From Hysterangium stoloniferum (Eukaryota > Basidiomycota > Agaricomycetes > Hysterangiales > Hysterangiaceae): a stretch of 64,000 nucleotides of DNA. The notes under the pieces were generated by a model that did not search any database, was not told the DNA's origin, and was given only the letters and a program-made list of their open reading frames with translations. How positions within the stretch are numbered: the first letter of the stretch is position 1; the number at the start of each line of letters is the position of its first letter. The stretch spans positions 496,001 to 560,000 of the forward strand of contig WHVD01000001.1 in assembly GCA_015178975.1 (NCBI GenBank). The letters are read 5' to 3'. Position numbers and translations under genes: made by a program. This document shows, piece after piece, positions 32,901 through 43,273 of this stretch.

Positions 32901-35900
32901 CTGATGGCTCATCTCCATTGGCATGCATGTCCCAGGAAGTGAGTTTCTGACTTTTTCCTCTTTGTCTACCCCTCATGGCTCATCTTTCTTGACATACCCT
33001 TTCCAGAGAGTGAGTTTCTGACTTTGCCTCCTTTTCTGCTCCTCATGGCTCATCTCCTTTGGCGTACTTTTTCCAGTTTGTGAGTGTCTGACTTTGTCCT
33101 CCTTGTCTGGCCTTCATGGCTTATCTCCCTTGGCATCCTCTTCCCAGCTTGTGAGTTGCTGACTTTGCCTCCTGTTCCACCCCCTCATGGCTCATCCCCT
33201 TCGGCATGCTCTTCCCAGGCAGTGAGTTTCTGACTTTTTCCTTCTTGTCTACCCCTTATGGTTCATCTCTTGTGGTATGCTCTTCCCAGCAAGTGAGTTT
33301 TCGACCTTGTCTGCCCCAAATGGCTTATCTCCCTTGGCATGCTCTTTCCAGGGAGTGGGTTTCTGACTTTGTCCTCCTTGTCTGCCCTTCATGGCTCATC
33401 TCCCTTGGCATACTCTTCCCAGGTTGTGAGTTTCTGGCTGTTTCCTCCATGTCTGCCCATCAGGGCTCATCTCCCTTGGGATTCTCTTCCCAGGATGTGA
33501 GTTTCTGACTCTTTCCTCCTTGTCTACCTCTCATGGTTCATCTCACTTGGTATGTTCTTCCCAGTATGTGAGTTTCTGGCATTTTCTTCTTGCCTATCCC
33601 TCATGAGCCGGCTTGCTCTTCCCAGGAAGTGAGTTTCTGACTTTTTCTCCTTGTCTACCCCTCATGGCTCATCTCCTTTGGCTTGCTCTTCCCAGTCTGT
33701 GATTTTCTGACTTTTTTCTCCTTGCCTACCCCTCATGGCTCATCTCCCTGGGCATGCTCTTCCCAGGAAGTGAGTTTCAGATGTTTTCCTCCTTGTCTGC
33801 CACTCATGGCTCCATTGGCATACTCTTCCCAGTTTGTGAGTTTGTGACCTTTTCTCCTTTTCTAACCCTCGTGACTCATCTCCATTGGCATACTTTTCCC
33901 AGTTGGTGAGTTTCTGACTTTGTCTCCTTCTCTACCCCTCACAGCTCATCCTCCTTGGCATGCTCTCCCCAGAAAGTGAGTTTCTGACCTTTTCCTCCAT
34001 GTCTACCCCTCATGGCTCCTCTCTGCTGGCATCCTCTTCCCAGAAAGTGACTTTCTGGCTTTTCCCTCCTTGTCTACCCCTTGTGGCTCATTGCCCTTGG
34101 CATGCTCATTCGCAGTCGGTGAATTTCTGACTTTTTGTCTCCTTGTCTACCCCTCATGGCCCATCTCCCTTGGCATGGTTTTCCCAGGATGTGAGTTTCT
34201 GGCCTTCTCCTTGTCTGCCCCTCACAGCTCATCTCCCTTGGCATGCTATTCCCAGTTTGTGAGTTTCTGACTTTTTCCTCTTTGCTGCCCCATGGCTCAC
34301 CTCTCCTGGCATGCTCTTCCCAGCAAGTGAGTTTCTGACCTTTTTCTCCTTGTTTACCCCTCATGGTTCATCTCCCTTGGCATGCTCTTCCCAGCCTGTG
34401 AGTTTCTGACTTTTTCTTCCTTGTCTGCCCCTCATGGCTCATCTCCCGTGACATAATCTTCCCAGTTTGTGAGATTCTGACTTTTTCCTCCTTGTCTGCC
34501 CATGGCTCATCTCCTTTGGTATTCTCTTCCTAGCATGTGAACTTTTGACCTTTGCCTCCTTGTCTCCCTCTCATGGCTGATCACCCTTTGGCTGCTCTTC
34601 CCAGCTTGTGAGTTTCTGACTTTTCCTCCTTGCCTGTCCCTCATAGCTCATCTCCCCTGGTATGCTCTTCCCAGCGAGTGGGTTTCTGACCTTTTCCTCC
34701 CTGTCTGCCCCTCATAGCTCATCTCCGTGACATACTCTGCCCAGTTTGTGAGTTTTCCGAGTTATTCATCCTTGTCTGCCCCCCATGGCTCATTGCCTTT
34801 GCCATGCTCTTCCTAGAAAGTGAGTTTCTGGCTTTTTCCTCCTTGTTGCCCCTCATGGGTTATTTCCCTTGGCACACTTTTCCTAGCATGTAAGTTTCCG
34901 ACTTTTTCCTCCTTGTCTGCTCCTCATGGCTCCCTTGGCATGCTCTTCCCAGCGAGTGAGTTTCTGGCCTTTTCCTCATTGTCTGCTCCTGATGGCTCAT
35001 CTCCCTTGGCATACTCTTCCCAGCTTGTGAGTTTCTCTGACTTTCCCTTCTAGTCTGCCCCTGATGGCTCATCTCCCTTGGCATGCTCTTCCCAGTTTGT
35101 GAGTTTCTGACTTTTCCTCGTGTGCCCCTGATGGCTCATCTCCTTTGGGATTCTCTTCCCAGAAAGTGAGTTTCTGACTTTTTCCTCTTTGTCTGCTTCT
35201 CATGGCTCATCTCCCTTGGGATTCCCTTCCCAGGATGTGATTTTCTGACTTCCTCCTCCTTGTCTGCCTCTCATGGGCGATCTCCCTTGGCATGCTCTTC
35301 CCAGTGGGTGAGTTTCTGACCTTTCCTCCTTATCTGCCCCTCATAAGCTCATCTCCCTTCCATACTCTTCCCAGATTGTGAGTTTCTGGCATTTTCCTCC
35401 TTGTCTGCCCCTGATGGCTTATCTCCCTTGGCATCCTCTTCCAAGGAAGTGAGTTTCTGATGTTTCCTTCTTGTCTACCCCTCATGGCTTATCTCCCTTG
35501 GCATGCGCTTCCCAGCAAGTGAGTTTCTGACCTTTTCCTCCTGTCTGCCCTTCATGGCTCACCTCCCTTGGCATCCTCTTGCAGTCTGTGAGTCTCTCAC
35601 TTTTCCCTCTTGTCTACCCCTCGTGGCTTATCTCCCTTGGCATGCTCTTCCCAGGGTGTTAGTTTCTGACTTTTTCCTCCTTGTCTGCCCCTCATGGCTC
35701 ATCTCCCTTGTCATACTCTTCCCAGTTTGTGAGATTCCAACTATTTCCTTCTCTACCCCTCATGGCTCATCTCCCTTGGCATGCTCTTCCCAGGAAGTGA
35801 GTTTCTGACTTTTTCCTCCCTGTCTACCCCTTATGACTCATTTCCCTTGGCACACTTACCAGAAAGTAAGTTTCTGACTTTTTCCTCCTTGTCTGTCCCT

Positions 35901-37502
35901 CATAGCTCATCTCCATTGGCATACTCTTCCCAGGAAGTGAGTTTATGACTTTTTCCTCCTTGTCTGCTCTTCATGGCTCATCTCCCTTGGGATTCTCTTC
36001 CCAGGATGTGAGTTTCTGACCTTTTCCTCCTTGTCTACCCCTCATGGCTGATCTCCTTTGGCATGCCTTTCCCAGTTTGTGAGTTTCCAACTTGTTCCTC
36101 CTTGTCTGCCCCTCATGGCTGATCTCTCTTGGCATGGTTCTCCCAGCAAGTGAGTTCCTGACTTTTCCTCCTTATCTGCCCCTCATAAGCTTATCTCCCT
36201 TCTATACTTTTCCCAGTTTGTGAGTTTCTGGCATTTTCCTCCTTGTCTGCTCCTCATGGCTCATCTCCCTTGGCATGCTCTTCTCAGAGAGTGAGTTTCT
36301 GACTTTTTCCTCTTTGTCTACCCCTCATGGCTCATCTCCTTTGGCATGCTCTTCCTAGTATGTGAGTTTCCAACTTCTTCCTCCTTGTCTGCCCCACATT
36401 GCTCATCTCCTTTGGCATGCTCTTCTCAGAAAGTGGGTTTCTGACCTTTTCCTCTTTGTCTACCCCTCATGGCTCATCTCCTTTGGCATGCCCTTCCCAG
36501 TATGTGAGTTTCCAACCTGTTCCTCCTTGTCTGTCCCTCATGGCTGATCTCTCTTGGCATGGTTCTCCCAGCAAGTGAATTCCTGACTTTTTCCTTGTCT
36601 ACCCCTCATGGCTCATGTCCCTTGGCATGCTCTTCCCAGGGAGTGAGTTTCTGACATATTCCTCCTTGTCTGCCCCTCATGGCTGATCTCCCTTGGCATG
36701 CTCCTCCCAGGAAGTGAGTTTCTGACATTTTCCTCCTTGTCTGCCCCCCTCAAGGCTCATCTCCCTTGGTGTGCTCTTCCCAGGTCGTGAGTCTCTGCTT
36801 TTCCTCCTTATTTGCCTGTCATGGCTCATCTCCCTTGTGATTCTCTTCCCAGGATGTGAGTTTCTGACTTTTTCCTCCTTGTCTCCCTCTCATGGCTGAT
36901 CACCCTTGGCATGCTCTTCCCAGTTTGTGAGTTTCTGACTTTTCCTCCTTGCCTGCCCATCATCACTCATCACTCATCTCTCTTGCATACTCTTCTCAGG
37001 AAGTGAGTTTCTAACCTTTTCCCCCTTGTCTGCTCCTCATGGCTCATCTCTCTTGGGATTCTGTTCCCAGGATGTTTGTTTCTGACTTTTTCCTCCTTGT
37101 CTGCCTCTCATGGCTCACCTCTCCTGGCATGCTCTTCCCAGGAAGTGAGATTCTGACTTTTCCTTCTTGTTTACCCCCTCATGGCTCATCTCCCCCGGTA
37201 TGCTCTTCCCAGGCAGTGGGTTTCTGACCTTTTCCTCCTTGTCTCATGGCTTTTCTCCATTGGCATGCTCTTCTCAGGATGTGAGTTTCTGACTTTATGT
37301 AGTCTCCCTGTTTCTCCCTCATGAGTTCTCTTCCTGGGCATGATCTTCTTGTATTTTGGAATTGTTTCTATTTTCTATATTTTGTTTTTGTTCTTTTCCT
37401 TTTTTTGCCAATTGTTTTATCCTCATTCTTTTTTTGCATCAGGATTCCTTCCTCCAACAATGCTTTCACTCCATCTCAGAGTATCTGAAATCTGAGGTGT
37501 GA
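29936..37502 (+). CDS. P-loop GTPase gene whose 3' part is 87 one-codon micro-exons
   Basis: Exons read by eye are 29936-29968, 30019-30126, 30205-30234, 30292-30464, 30516-30592, 30642-30842, 30892-31019, 31103-31109, 31172-31248, then 87 micro-exons (31309-37280) and a last exon 37443-37502 ending TGA. Ordinary introns are 49-83 nt with GT...AG. The frame is open throughout: 1158 nt, 385 residues. The GTPase part has a P-loop GNANAGKTT (residues 22-30), a DxxG in HDSCGFEAG (about 79-82) and FTKMD (about 147-151). That is the layout of a G-domain family abundant in mushroom genomes. Residues 278 onward come from micro-exons (PSFHKLIVDMG, then a region rich in Phe, Glu, Lys and Asp), then DSFLQQCFHSISEYLKSEV. 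Less certain joins are the 31019 donor (GTTATC), chosen because it alone keeps frame, and the 31248 donor (GTCTTG; 31227 would also keep frame). A GTP-binding role is known for the family. The C-terminal function is unknown. Confidence 0.7.
31309..32666 (+). other. Micro-exon chain, part 1: 21 tiny exons between unrelated introns
   Basis: Exon starts are 31309, 31368, 31436, 31503, 31568, 31647, 31718, 31768, 31829, 31901, 31961, 32038, 32103, 32179, 32251 (6 nt), 32312, 32380, 32463, 32522, 32592 and 32664. Every other one is 3 nt. Each is preceded by AG and followed by GT, mostly GTGAGT, GTAAGT or GTATGT. The introns between them, roughly 46-83 nt, show no similarity to each other, so this part is not a satellite. 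Read as codons the 22 triplets contain no stop. A few acceptors are weak (AAG before 31718 and 32103). Confidence 0.68.
32749..37280 (+). repeat. Micro-exon chain, part 2: 66 units of a ~68 nt intron plus one codon
   Basis: It is a tandem array of units that begin GTGAGTTTCTGACTTTTT and end GGCATGCTCTTCCCAG, most 67-71 bp, range about 52-80. Between the AG of one unit and the GT of the next there are always exactly 3 nt. Exon starts begin 32749, 32812, 32867, 32936, 33007, 33077, 33148, 33219, 33290, 33352, 33423, 33494, 33565, 33626, 33696, 33767, 33833, 33903, 33973, 34044, 34116, 34188, 34256, 34324, 34395, 34466 and continue the same way to 37000, 37071, 37142, 37213, 37278. The triplets vary: TTT 11, GAA 9, GAT 8, AAA 6, CAA 5, three each of AGA, CTT, TAT, others fewer. 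None is a stop. Donors sometimes read GTGACT, GTGATT, GTGAAT, GTGGGT, GTTAGT, GTTTGT or GTAAGT. Confidence 0.85.
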
Positions 37503-37652
37503 TAACCCTCGTGAATATCTAGCTAATGCTTACCATTGGTTTATTTAAATTCTCAGTTGTTTTCTGGCTCATCCCAATGCAAGGTTGTTTGGCTTAGCAT
37601 TGGTAGTTTGCAGTTGTTCAGCTTGTTTCATCCTTTAACATATCATTCTTAG

Positions 37653-37934
37653 CTGCCATGGTCATCAGTTATCATTTATTTGATGCTCCAACTGGTTTGC
37701 ACTTTCCCACAACTGCTATATCTTTTATTGCTTCCTTGGCTACTACTTTGGTACATGATGTGAACAAAGTATTTCAGCACAAAATTTCTTGTGGAAATGG
37801 AGATAGTGATGTTGTCCTTGATATAATGAAGAAGCATGTCCATGGTATGTCTCTTCCCCTTCAATAATCTGCTAGTGATCATGCTTATTGGACCACTTGT
37901 GATTGTTGTAGCTCTCACCGCTCCTAGTTGGTAT
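37653..37934 (+). other. Possible further exons downstream of the micro-exon gene
   Basis: After an acceptor CATTCTTAG, an open frame from about 37655 reads AMVISYHLFDAPTGLHF and on to MKKHVH before a donor GTATGT at about 37858. The next acceptor TTGTTGTAG gives a short exon ending SWY and TAG at about 37934. It looks like real coding sequence. I could not join it in frame to the exon ending at 37496 (donor GTGTGA), so it may be an alternative 3' end of the same gene, a separate gene or a remnant. From 37935 to 38360 nothing is recognised. Confidence 0.35.
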
Positions 37935-38360
37935 TAGCTCTCATATACATATGCCCCATGTCATGGAGCAGCAGGGAGTACTTTGTTGGAACATATGGCT
38001 CAGAACCCTAAGTACCCACATGTACCTATTGTAGTTCCTATCCATTGGTTTCATTCTGTCCACCATGCAGTCAATCTTAGTCTGAGTTTGGGTATGAGTG
38101 GTGGTCTATTTGTCCACTAGGGTCACTAGTCTGTGCCCTGATCCTCTTCCATTTTACCATTCTAATATACATACATACTTTGCTGCCCATGTAAAAGTTC
38201 CATGGTGTGAAACAAATGATCATGGTTCAAATACATCTGTCTCTGTACATTGCAATTCTATGAATACTTTGGAGTTCCATTCTTGTGGCTCTTTATGCAC
38301 AGCTTATGAGAACAGTCTGGCAGCATATACTTGAAAGTTTACAAAATAATGATGGATGAG

Positions 38361-38879
38361 TGTTACATAAGTGCAGGGCTCGTGGGTGGGTCCCTGGGGG
38401 AAACCTGTGGAAGTTCCAGGAAAGGACTCAGCTTCAGCTTATGTGCTGTGCGTTCACAGATCATGTTGTCCAACTTCAAACAGGAGTGAACAGGAAACTC
38501 GTGGGTTCCGAGAATATGCAAGGTACAAGAGACAAGTAGAAACTAAGTTAATTTTCTGATCAGATCCCATGTACAATTAGCTTCTGGACTATATAGACTA
38601 GTAGATTATTGTGCTACTAACTTAGACATTCAAAAAGACATATCAAGAGTACAATAACACAATAAACCAGATGTCAAACAAATAGGGAAACATGGTGGTA
38701 ACTGAACCAGATGACAAATGGGCAAAGACAGATTGGGAACAAGGGGATCCAGAATGTCCAGGTGGGGTCCAGTGTGTCATTCGTACAATCCAGAGTGTTC
38801 AACATGTACAAAATGGAGTCCAGGTTATCTGGGTAGAGTCTGGTGGTTAGTTCATGCAATATAGAAAGTCAAATACTTG
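38361..38879. mobile_element. Truncated LTR, diverged member of the gypsy LTR group
   Basis: It begins TGTTACATAAGTGC, has the U5 motif at 38424-38456 followed by GATCATGTTGTCCAAC as in the intact gypsy LTR, then decays. It runs into the element X terminal repeat at 38880 without a recognisable 3' end or duplication. Confidence 0.6.
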
Positions 38880-39615
38880 GGAGGTTGTCCATAATCATTA
38901 TAATCAAATGTTTACTAATAAAAGCAATATTGCTACAAAACTTCATCTTTAAATGACAGTATCTATTCTGAGACTATTATATTGTTAACCACCATCCATG
39001 AGAAACAACTCTCCATATTATATCCTAAACAATTCAGAGTCAATTAATAGAACCTATTGTATATAGTTTTCCAAGTTATGTAAATACTTGCTAATACTTT
39101 TGTTAGTAATTTGTTTTTAAAAGCTAAACTGTAGTTATTTCCCAGTAAAATATGTGAGATGTCATTGGAAATTTTTCAATTTTATGGCCTTCTTTATTAA
39201 GTGAAACCACCTATATATTCTGGGTATGTTGAATCAAGTAGAAGTCCATATGTATTTAGAGATGTCAATGACATATGTATATATGTATGAAATGGACCAT
39301 TTAAAGGATATGCTTTTTGAACGTTTTGATGTTTTAAACTACTAAACTCTTTCATAATCTACTCAGCTCCTGAAAGATGCTTTGTTTCATAATATACAAA
39401 TATGTTTTAAACATTCCGAAAGTTTGGAAGACCAAATTAAGTTTGAATCACATCCCAGATGTTTAAATGACCTTTAGAGTACAGTGGCTTCCAAAACTGT
39501 CCCAATGTTTTGGTAATTCTCAATAAATGCTTTATAACCTACCAAATAAATTTTCTAAAATAGTGACATTATTCTCACATATACCCTAGCATACTAGCTT
39601 TGATATACCCAAATA

Positions 39616-41209
39616 CAGTGACCCAAAAAAGTGTCCGGATGTTTGGTGAAATTGGAAAGATGGGTTTACAGCTCCCGAAATAAAATAGATAAAATTCTGA
39701 ATAAATCAGAGGTAAGAGGTATATATCTGACCTACATGATGACATAAGCATGACATCATAACTTTCCTTATCAGGAAAGTAGGAAATTAATAATGGATAT
39801 GGTGCATCCGGACACTTTTTTTGCTCTTGTAATTAATTACTAGTTTTTACCAGTTTCAGTATTTAGTGTACCCCCCCTTGGCCTTTAGTACTGCAGCAAC
39901 CCTTCTAGGCATGCTCTTGATCAATTCAAGGCATTTCTCCCTTGGAATACCCTCCCATTCCACCTCCACTCTCTTCCAGAGCTCCAATATGCTCTTGGGT
40001 GCCTCAGGGTATGTTCCAAGCCTTCTCTTCAACTCCCACCATAAGTGTTCTATTGGATTCAGGTCTGGAGACTGTGCAGGCCAGTCTAAAACCTCCACCT
40101 GATGGTCCTTGAACCAATCCTTGGCCAACTTGCAAGTGTGTTTAGGGTCATTGTCCTGCTGGAAGACAAACCTTTCCCTGTCCATCCCATAATACTCCAC
40201 TGTTTTGAAGATATAGTCCTCCAATATGTCCTTGTACATCTCCCCATCCATCCTCCCATCTATCTTGCACATGTACCCCACACCATGTGCTGTCATACAT
40301 CCCCAAATCATTAGACTCCCCCCTCCAAATTTGATAGTTCCATTGATATGCTGCTGAGTGAGTGCAGAACCTGGTCTTTTCCATACCCACAACCTCCCAT
40401 CAGAGCCCAAATGATTGATTTTGGTCTCATCTAAGAAGATAACCCTAAACCAGTCCTCCTCAGTCCAATGCTGGTACTTGATAGCAAACTCATATTGAGC
40501 CTTGATGTGTCGACAGGCAAGAAGAGGTCTTTTGGCCTTCACCACAGCCTTCAAATTCTCTTTCTTCAATGCATTTCTAATTGTCTGTGTGCAGACATTG
40601 AGGGAGAGGTGGGACTTGGCTTGGGAGGCATTATCAACCTGTCTAGAGGTGATAGAACGAGCCAGGTGGTGATGATCCCTGGGGGAGAGTTTGGGAGGAC
40701 AACCTCTGGAAGGTGTTGGAAGTGGACCAGGGAGTTGGGAGCAAATTTCTGATACTGTAGAGTGCCCAATATGAAGTTTAGAAGCAATTGTTCTGCAGGA
40801 GTGACCTTCCTGGAGAAGAGAAATGACAGAGAGCATTGTTTCAGTAGAGTGCTTCTTCATCATGTGGTGGGGGGGTGAATTGAGGCAAAGGTTCATGTAA
40901 ATGTGTTATTTAAACATGTGGTCACATGACATTGTTGAACCTAACCAGAAATTCCCACAGTTATATGAACCTTATTGAGTTTCATGTATCAGTTGACAGA
41001 GCAAAAAAAATGTCCGGATGCACCATGTCCATTGTTCATTTCCTACTTCCCTGATAAGGAAAGCTATGATGTCATGCTTATGTCATCATGTAGGTCAGAT
41101 GTATACCTCTTACCTCTTATTTATTCAGAATTTTATCTATTTTATTTCTAGAGCTGCAAACCCATCTTTCCAATTTCACCAAACATCCGGACGCTTTTTT
41201 GGGTCACTG
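39616..41209 (-). mobile_element. Tc1/mariner element B, 1594 bp, nested in element A
   Basis: The ends CAGTGACCCAAAAAAGTG and inverse are flanked by TA (39614-39615, 41210-41211). It has long inverted ends of about 190 bp and an intact transposase gene. It sits inside the left inverted end of element A and is therefore the younger insertion. Confidence 0.93.
39856..40896 (-). CDS. Tc1-type transposase of element B, intact
   Basis: The protein has 346 residues, the usual Tc1 length. The N-terminus carries two helix-turn-helix DNA-binding regions (MLSVISLLQEGHSCRTIASK and a second around residues 60-110). The catalytic D-D-E is visible as VIFLDETKIN (about 150), FQQDNDPKH (about 245) and [15 protein letters not shown]. 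There are 34 residues between the second Asp and the Glu, i.e. DD34E. It cuts and pastes the element at TA sites. The intact frame with complete inverted ends means element B could still move. Confidence 0.95.
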   Translation of the reverse strand: MNLCLNSPPHHMMKKHSTETMLSVISLLQEGHSCRTIASKLHIGHSTVSEICSQLPGPLPTPSRGCPPKLSPRDHHHLARSITSRQVDNASQAKSHLSLNVCTQTIRNALKKENLKAVVKAKRPLLACRHIKAQYEFAIKYQHWTEEDWFRVIFLDETKINHLGSDGRLWVWKRPGSALTQQHINGTIKFGGGSLMIWGCMTAHGVGYMCKIDGRMDGEMYKDILEDYIFKTVEYYGMDRERFVFQQDNDPKHTCKLAKDWFKDHQVEVLDWPAQSPDLNPIEHLWWELKRRLGTYPEAPKSILELWKRVEVEWEGIPREKCLELIKSMPRRVAAVLKAKGGYTKY

Positions 41210-41294
41210 TATTACATAATATAGATCGATATTGGTGTCACAGTGAATATTTAAGAATGACCAATCATTGGGACAGTTTTGCAACCACCCCTTT

Positions 41295-42364
41295 TGAATC
41301 AGATATCTTGTTATCCTAGTACTTTGTATGGCCTCCCTTAGGCTTTATTACAGCATCAAGTCTTCTGGGCATATTTTTGATCAGTTTCTGACACTTCTGA
41401 GGCTCAATCTTTGCCCATTCCACTTCCACCCTCTCCTATAACCCCTAAACTCCCTTTAATGGTGAAGGATATTTCTGGAGCTGTTTCTTCAGGTGGAATC
41501 AAAGATGTTCTATGGGATTCAGGTCAGGAGACTGTTCTGTCCAGTTTAACACCTGAATATGATTTTCAAAAAACCATTCTTGTGCCATCTTGGATATGTG
41601 TTTAGGTTATTATCCTGCTGGAAAATGGCCTCATCTGCTGGAATATCCAAATCTTCAATGCTCTGGGACAAATGCTGAGCCAGGATCTCCACATATTGTG
41701 CAGAATCCTTCCTTCCTTCAATCTCTGCAAGCATTCCCACTCCATTCCAACCTATACAGCCCTACACCATAATATCTCCACCTCCATACTTGACTGTAAG
41801 TTGGGTTGTCCTATCAGAAAGTGGTTCTCCAGCTTTCTTCAACACATATTGATGACCATCTGACCCAATATTATTGATATTGGTCTCATCAGACCACAAG
41901 ACCCTTTTCTGATCATCCACAGTCCAGTTTTGGTACTTGAGGGCAAAGCTTAACCTGGCCTTTCTATGTTGAGCCTTGAGCAAAGGTCTTTTTGCATTGA
42001 CTACAGCTTTGAAACCATGCTGTTTCAAAGTCCTTCTAACTATTTTGGGTGAGACATGATATTTATTGATGGAATTAATGTAGTGTGTGGCCTGGACAGC
42101 ATTATCTAGTTTGCCAGAGGTGATTTGATATATGATCCTCCTTTGGTCAGTAGGAGAAAGCTTGGATGGACATCCTCCTTTCAGGTTTTCTTTGTCTATC
42201 TCTATCTCCTGAGCAATTCTACTGATAGTAGATTTGCTAAGACCCATTGTAGAGGCTACATTCCTATTGGAGAGTCCATTTTGTAGGAGGGAGATGGCTT
42301 GTTCTCTTTTGAGAGGAGAAATAGCTTTCATGATAAGAATGATAGTTAAAATGTGACGTTTCAT
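41295..42364 (-). pseudogene. Tc1-type transposase remnant of element A
   Basis: The frame 42364-41762 gives about 200 residues with the N-terminal region (MKAISPLKREQAISLLQNGL) and the first catalytic Asp in LWSDETNIN. It then breaks near 41762. The second Asp is readable in another frame at 41740-41546 ([10 protein letters not shown]). The C-terminal Glu region (about 41520-41295) is in further shifted frames. Inactive. Confidence 0.85.
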
Positions 42365-42720
42365 GTCACATATTAATTATAACATCAAATAGATGTCATG
42401 TGAATTTTCTTGTAATTTTCCTGGCCCTCTAGAATATAATATGATATAATGAAATGTGTGAAAAGAGAGGGTTGCAAACTATCCCAATGATTGGTCATTT
42501 TTAAATATTCATTGTGACACCAATATCCATCTATATTATGTAATATTGGGGTATATCAAAGCTAGTATGTTAAGGTATATGTGAGAATAATCTCACTACT
42601 TTAAAAAAATTATTTGGTAGGTTATAAAGCATTTATTGAGAATTACCAAAACATTGGGACAGTTTTGGAAGCCACTGTATATAAGAATTTGGTATACTTA
42701 ATAGTTTTTAGATATCCTCC

Positions 42721-43273
42721 TATTATATATATCTGTTGTCTCAGTTTTTGCCCTTGCCATGATTTAGTTCTTCATAACTCTTAGTGTCTCAAGCTTCTGG
42801 TGCTGTACATTTAAAATCATTTCAAAATATCAATGAGGATAGAATAACAGTCCACAAAGGATGTAACAGAATGGTCAGGAATAGAACAGTTGAACAATGT
42901 TGTTTAACTGAATTTACTGGAATTTACTTGAGCTTAATTGGAATTAATTGGAATTTGATTGGATTTAATTAGAATTTATTGAAATTTACTAGAATTTAGT
43001 GGAATGTAGTAATAGTTAATTGGAGCTTACTGGAATTTGATTGGATTTACAGCTTTACTGATATTTCATTTAATTGACATCCATTCCCATAATTTTAGTA
43101 TATTTTCTGGTATTTATTTTAATTCTTCTGAAATTGTTTGTAATTTTTTTTAACACCCTAACATGGACTGACAGACACAACAGATCCCTCACACATAATG
43201 TGCTGGGTGGGCATTTGGAAACACCTGTGCACCTTCACATACACATGAATAAGTGTGGCATGTTGTGCACATA
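42721..43273. repeat. AT-rich spacer with ~12 bp minisatellite
   Basis: From about 42905 to 43060 there are many imperfect copies of GGAATTTACT/GGAATTTGATT. The rest shows nothing recognisable. Confidence 0.7.

Larger units (their letters stand above)
39482..42677 (-). mobile_element. Tc1/mariner element A with ~230 bp inverted ends, TA duplication
   Basis: Its ends are CAGTGGCTTCCAAAACTG (39482) and the inverse (42677), flanked by TA. The ~230 bp terminal inverted repeats end internally with a second, oppositely oriented version of the tip (GGGACAGTTTTGCAACC at about 41270). Without the nested element B it is about 1.6 kb. Confidence 0.9.
38880..42720 (-). repeat. Third copy of the element X terminal repeat, standing alone and interrupted
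   Basis: The reverse complement of the 671-675 bp repeat is read from 38880 (GGAGGTTGTC) to 39481 and, after a Tc1 insertion, from 42678 to 42720 (GATATCCTCC). It is about 640 bp without the insert and visibly more diverged than the pair around element X. No clear duplication flanks it (TTG against TAT). Like a solo LTR, it suggests either recombination between the two repeats of another X copy or that the repeat moves by itself. Confidence 0.85.

Noticed and set aside
33206..37227. Open frames within the array on both strands (for example 33206-33508, 35503-35808, 34364-34074)
   Set aside because: They are by-products of a ~68 bp repeat read without splicing. They repeat the same peptide words and change frame with unit length.
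32749..37280. CRISPR-like or plain satellite array
   Set aside because: The spacing between repeats is only 3 nt, which excludes CRISPR. A plain satellite is weakened by the 21 upstream units with unrelated introns and the same layout, and by the stop-free in-frame triplets, though it stays the main alternative.
37653..37763. Hydrophobic phase-0 continuation (LPWSSVIIYLM and on) of the micro-exon gene as a membrane tail
   Set aside because: It is open and joins in phase, but it stops before any donor. The other frame over the same bases is longer and more protein-like and ends in a good GTATGT donor.
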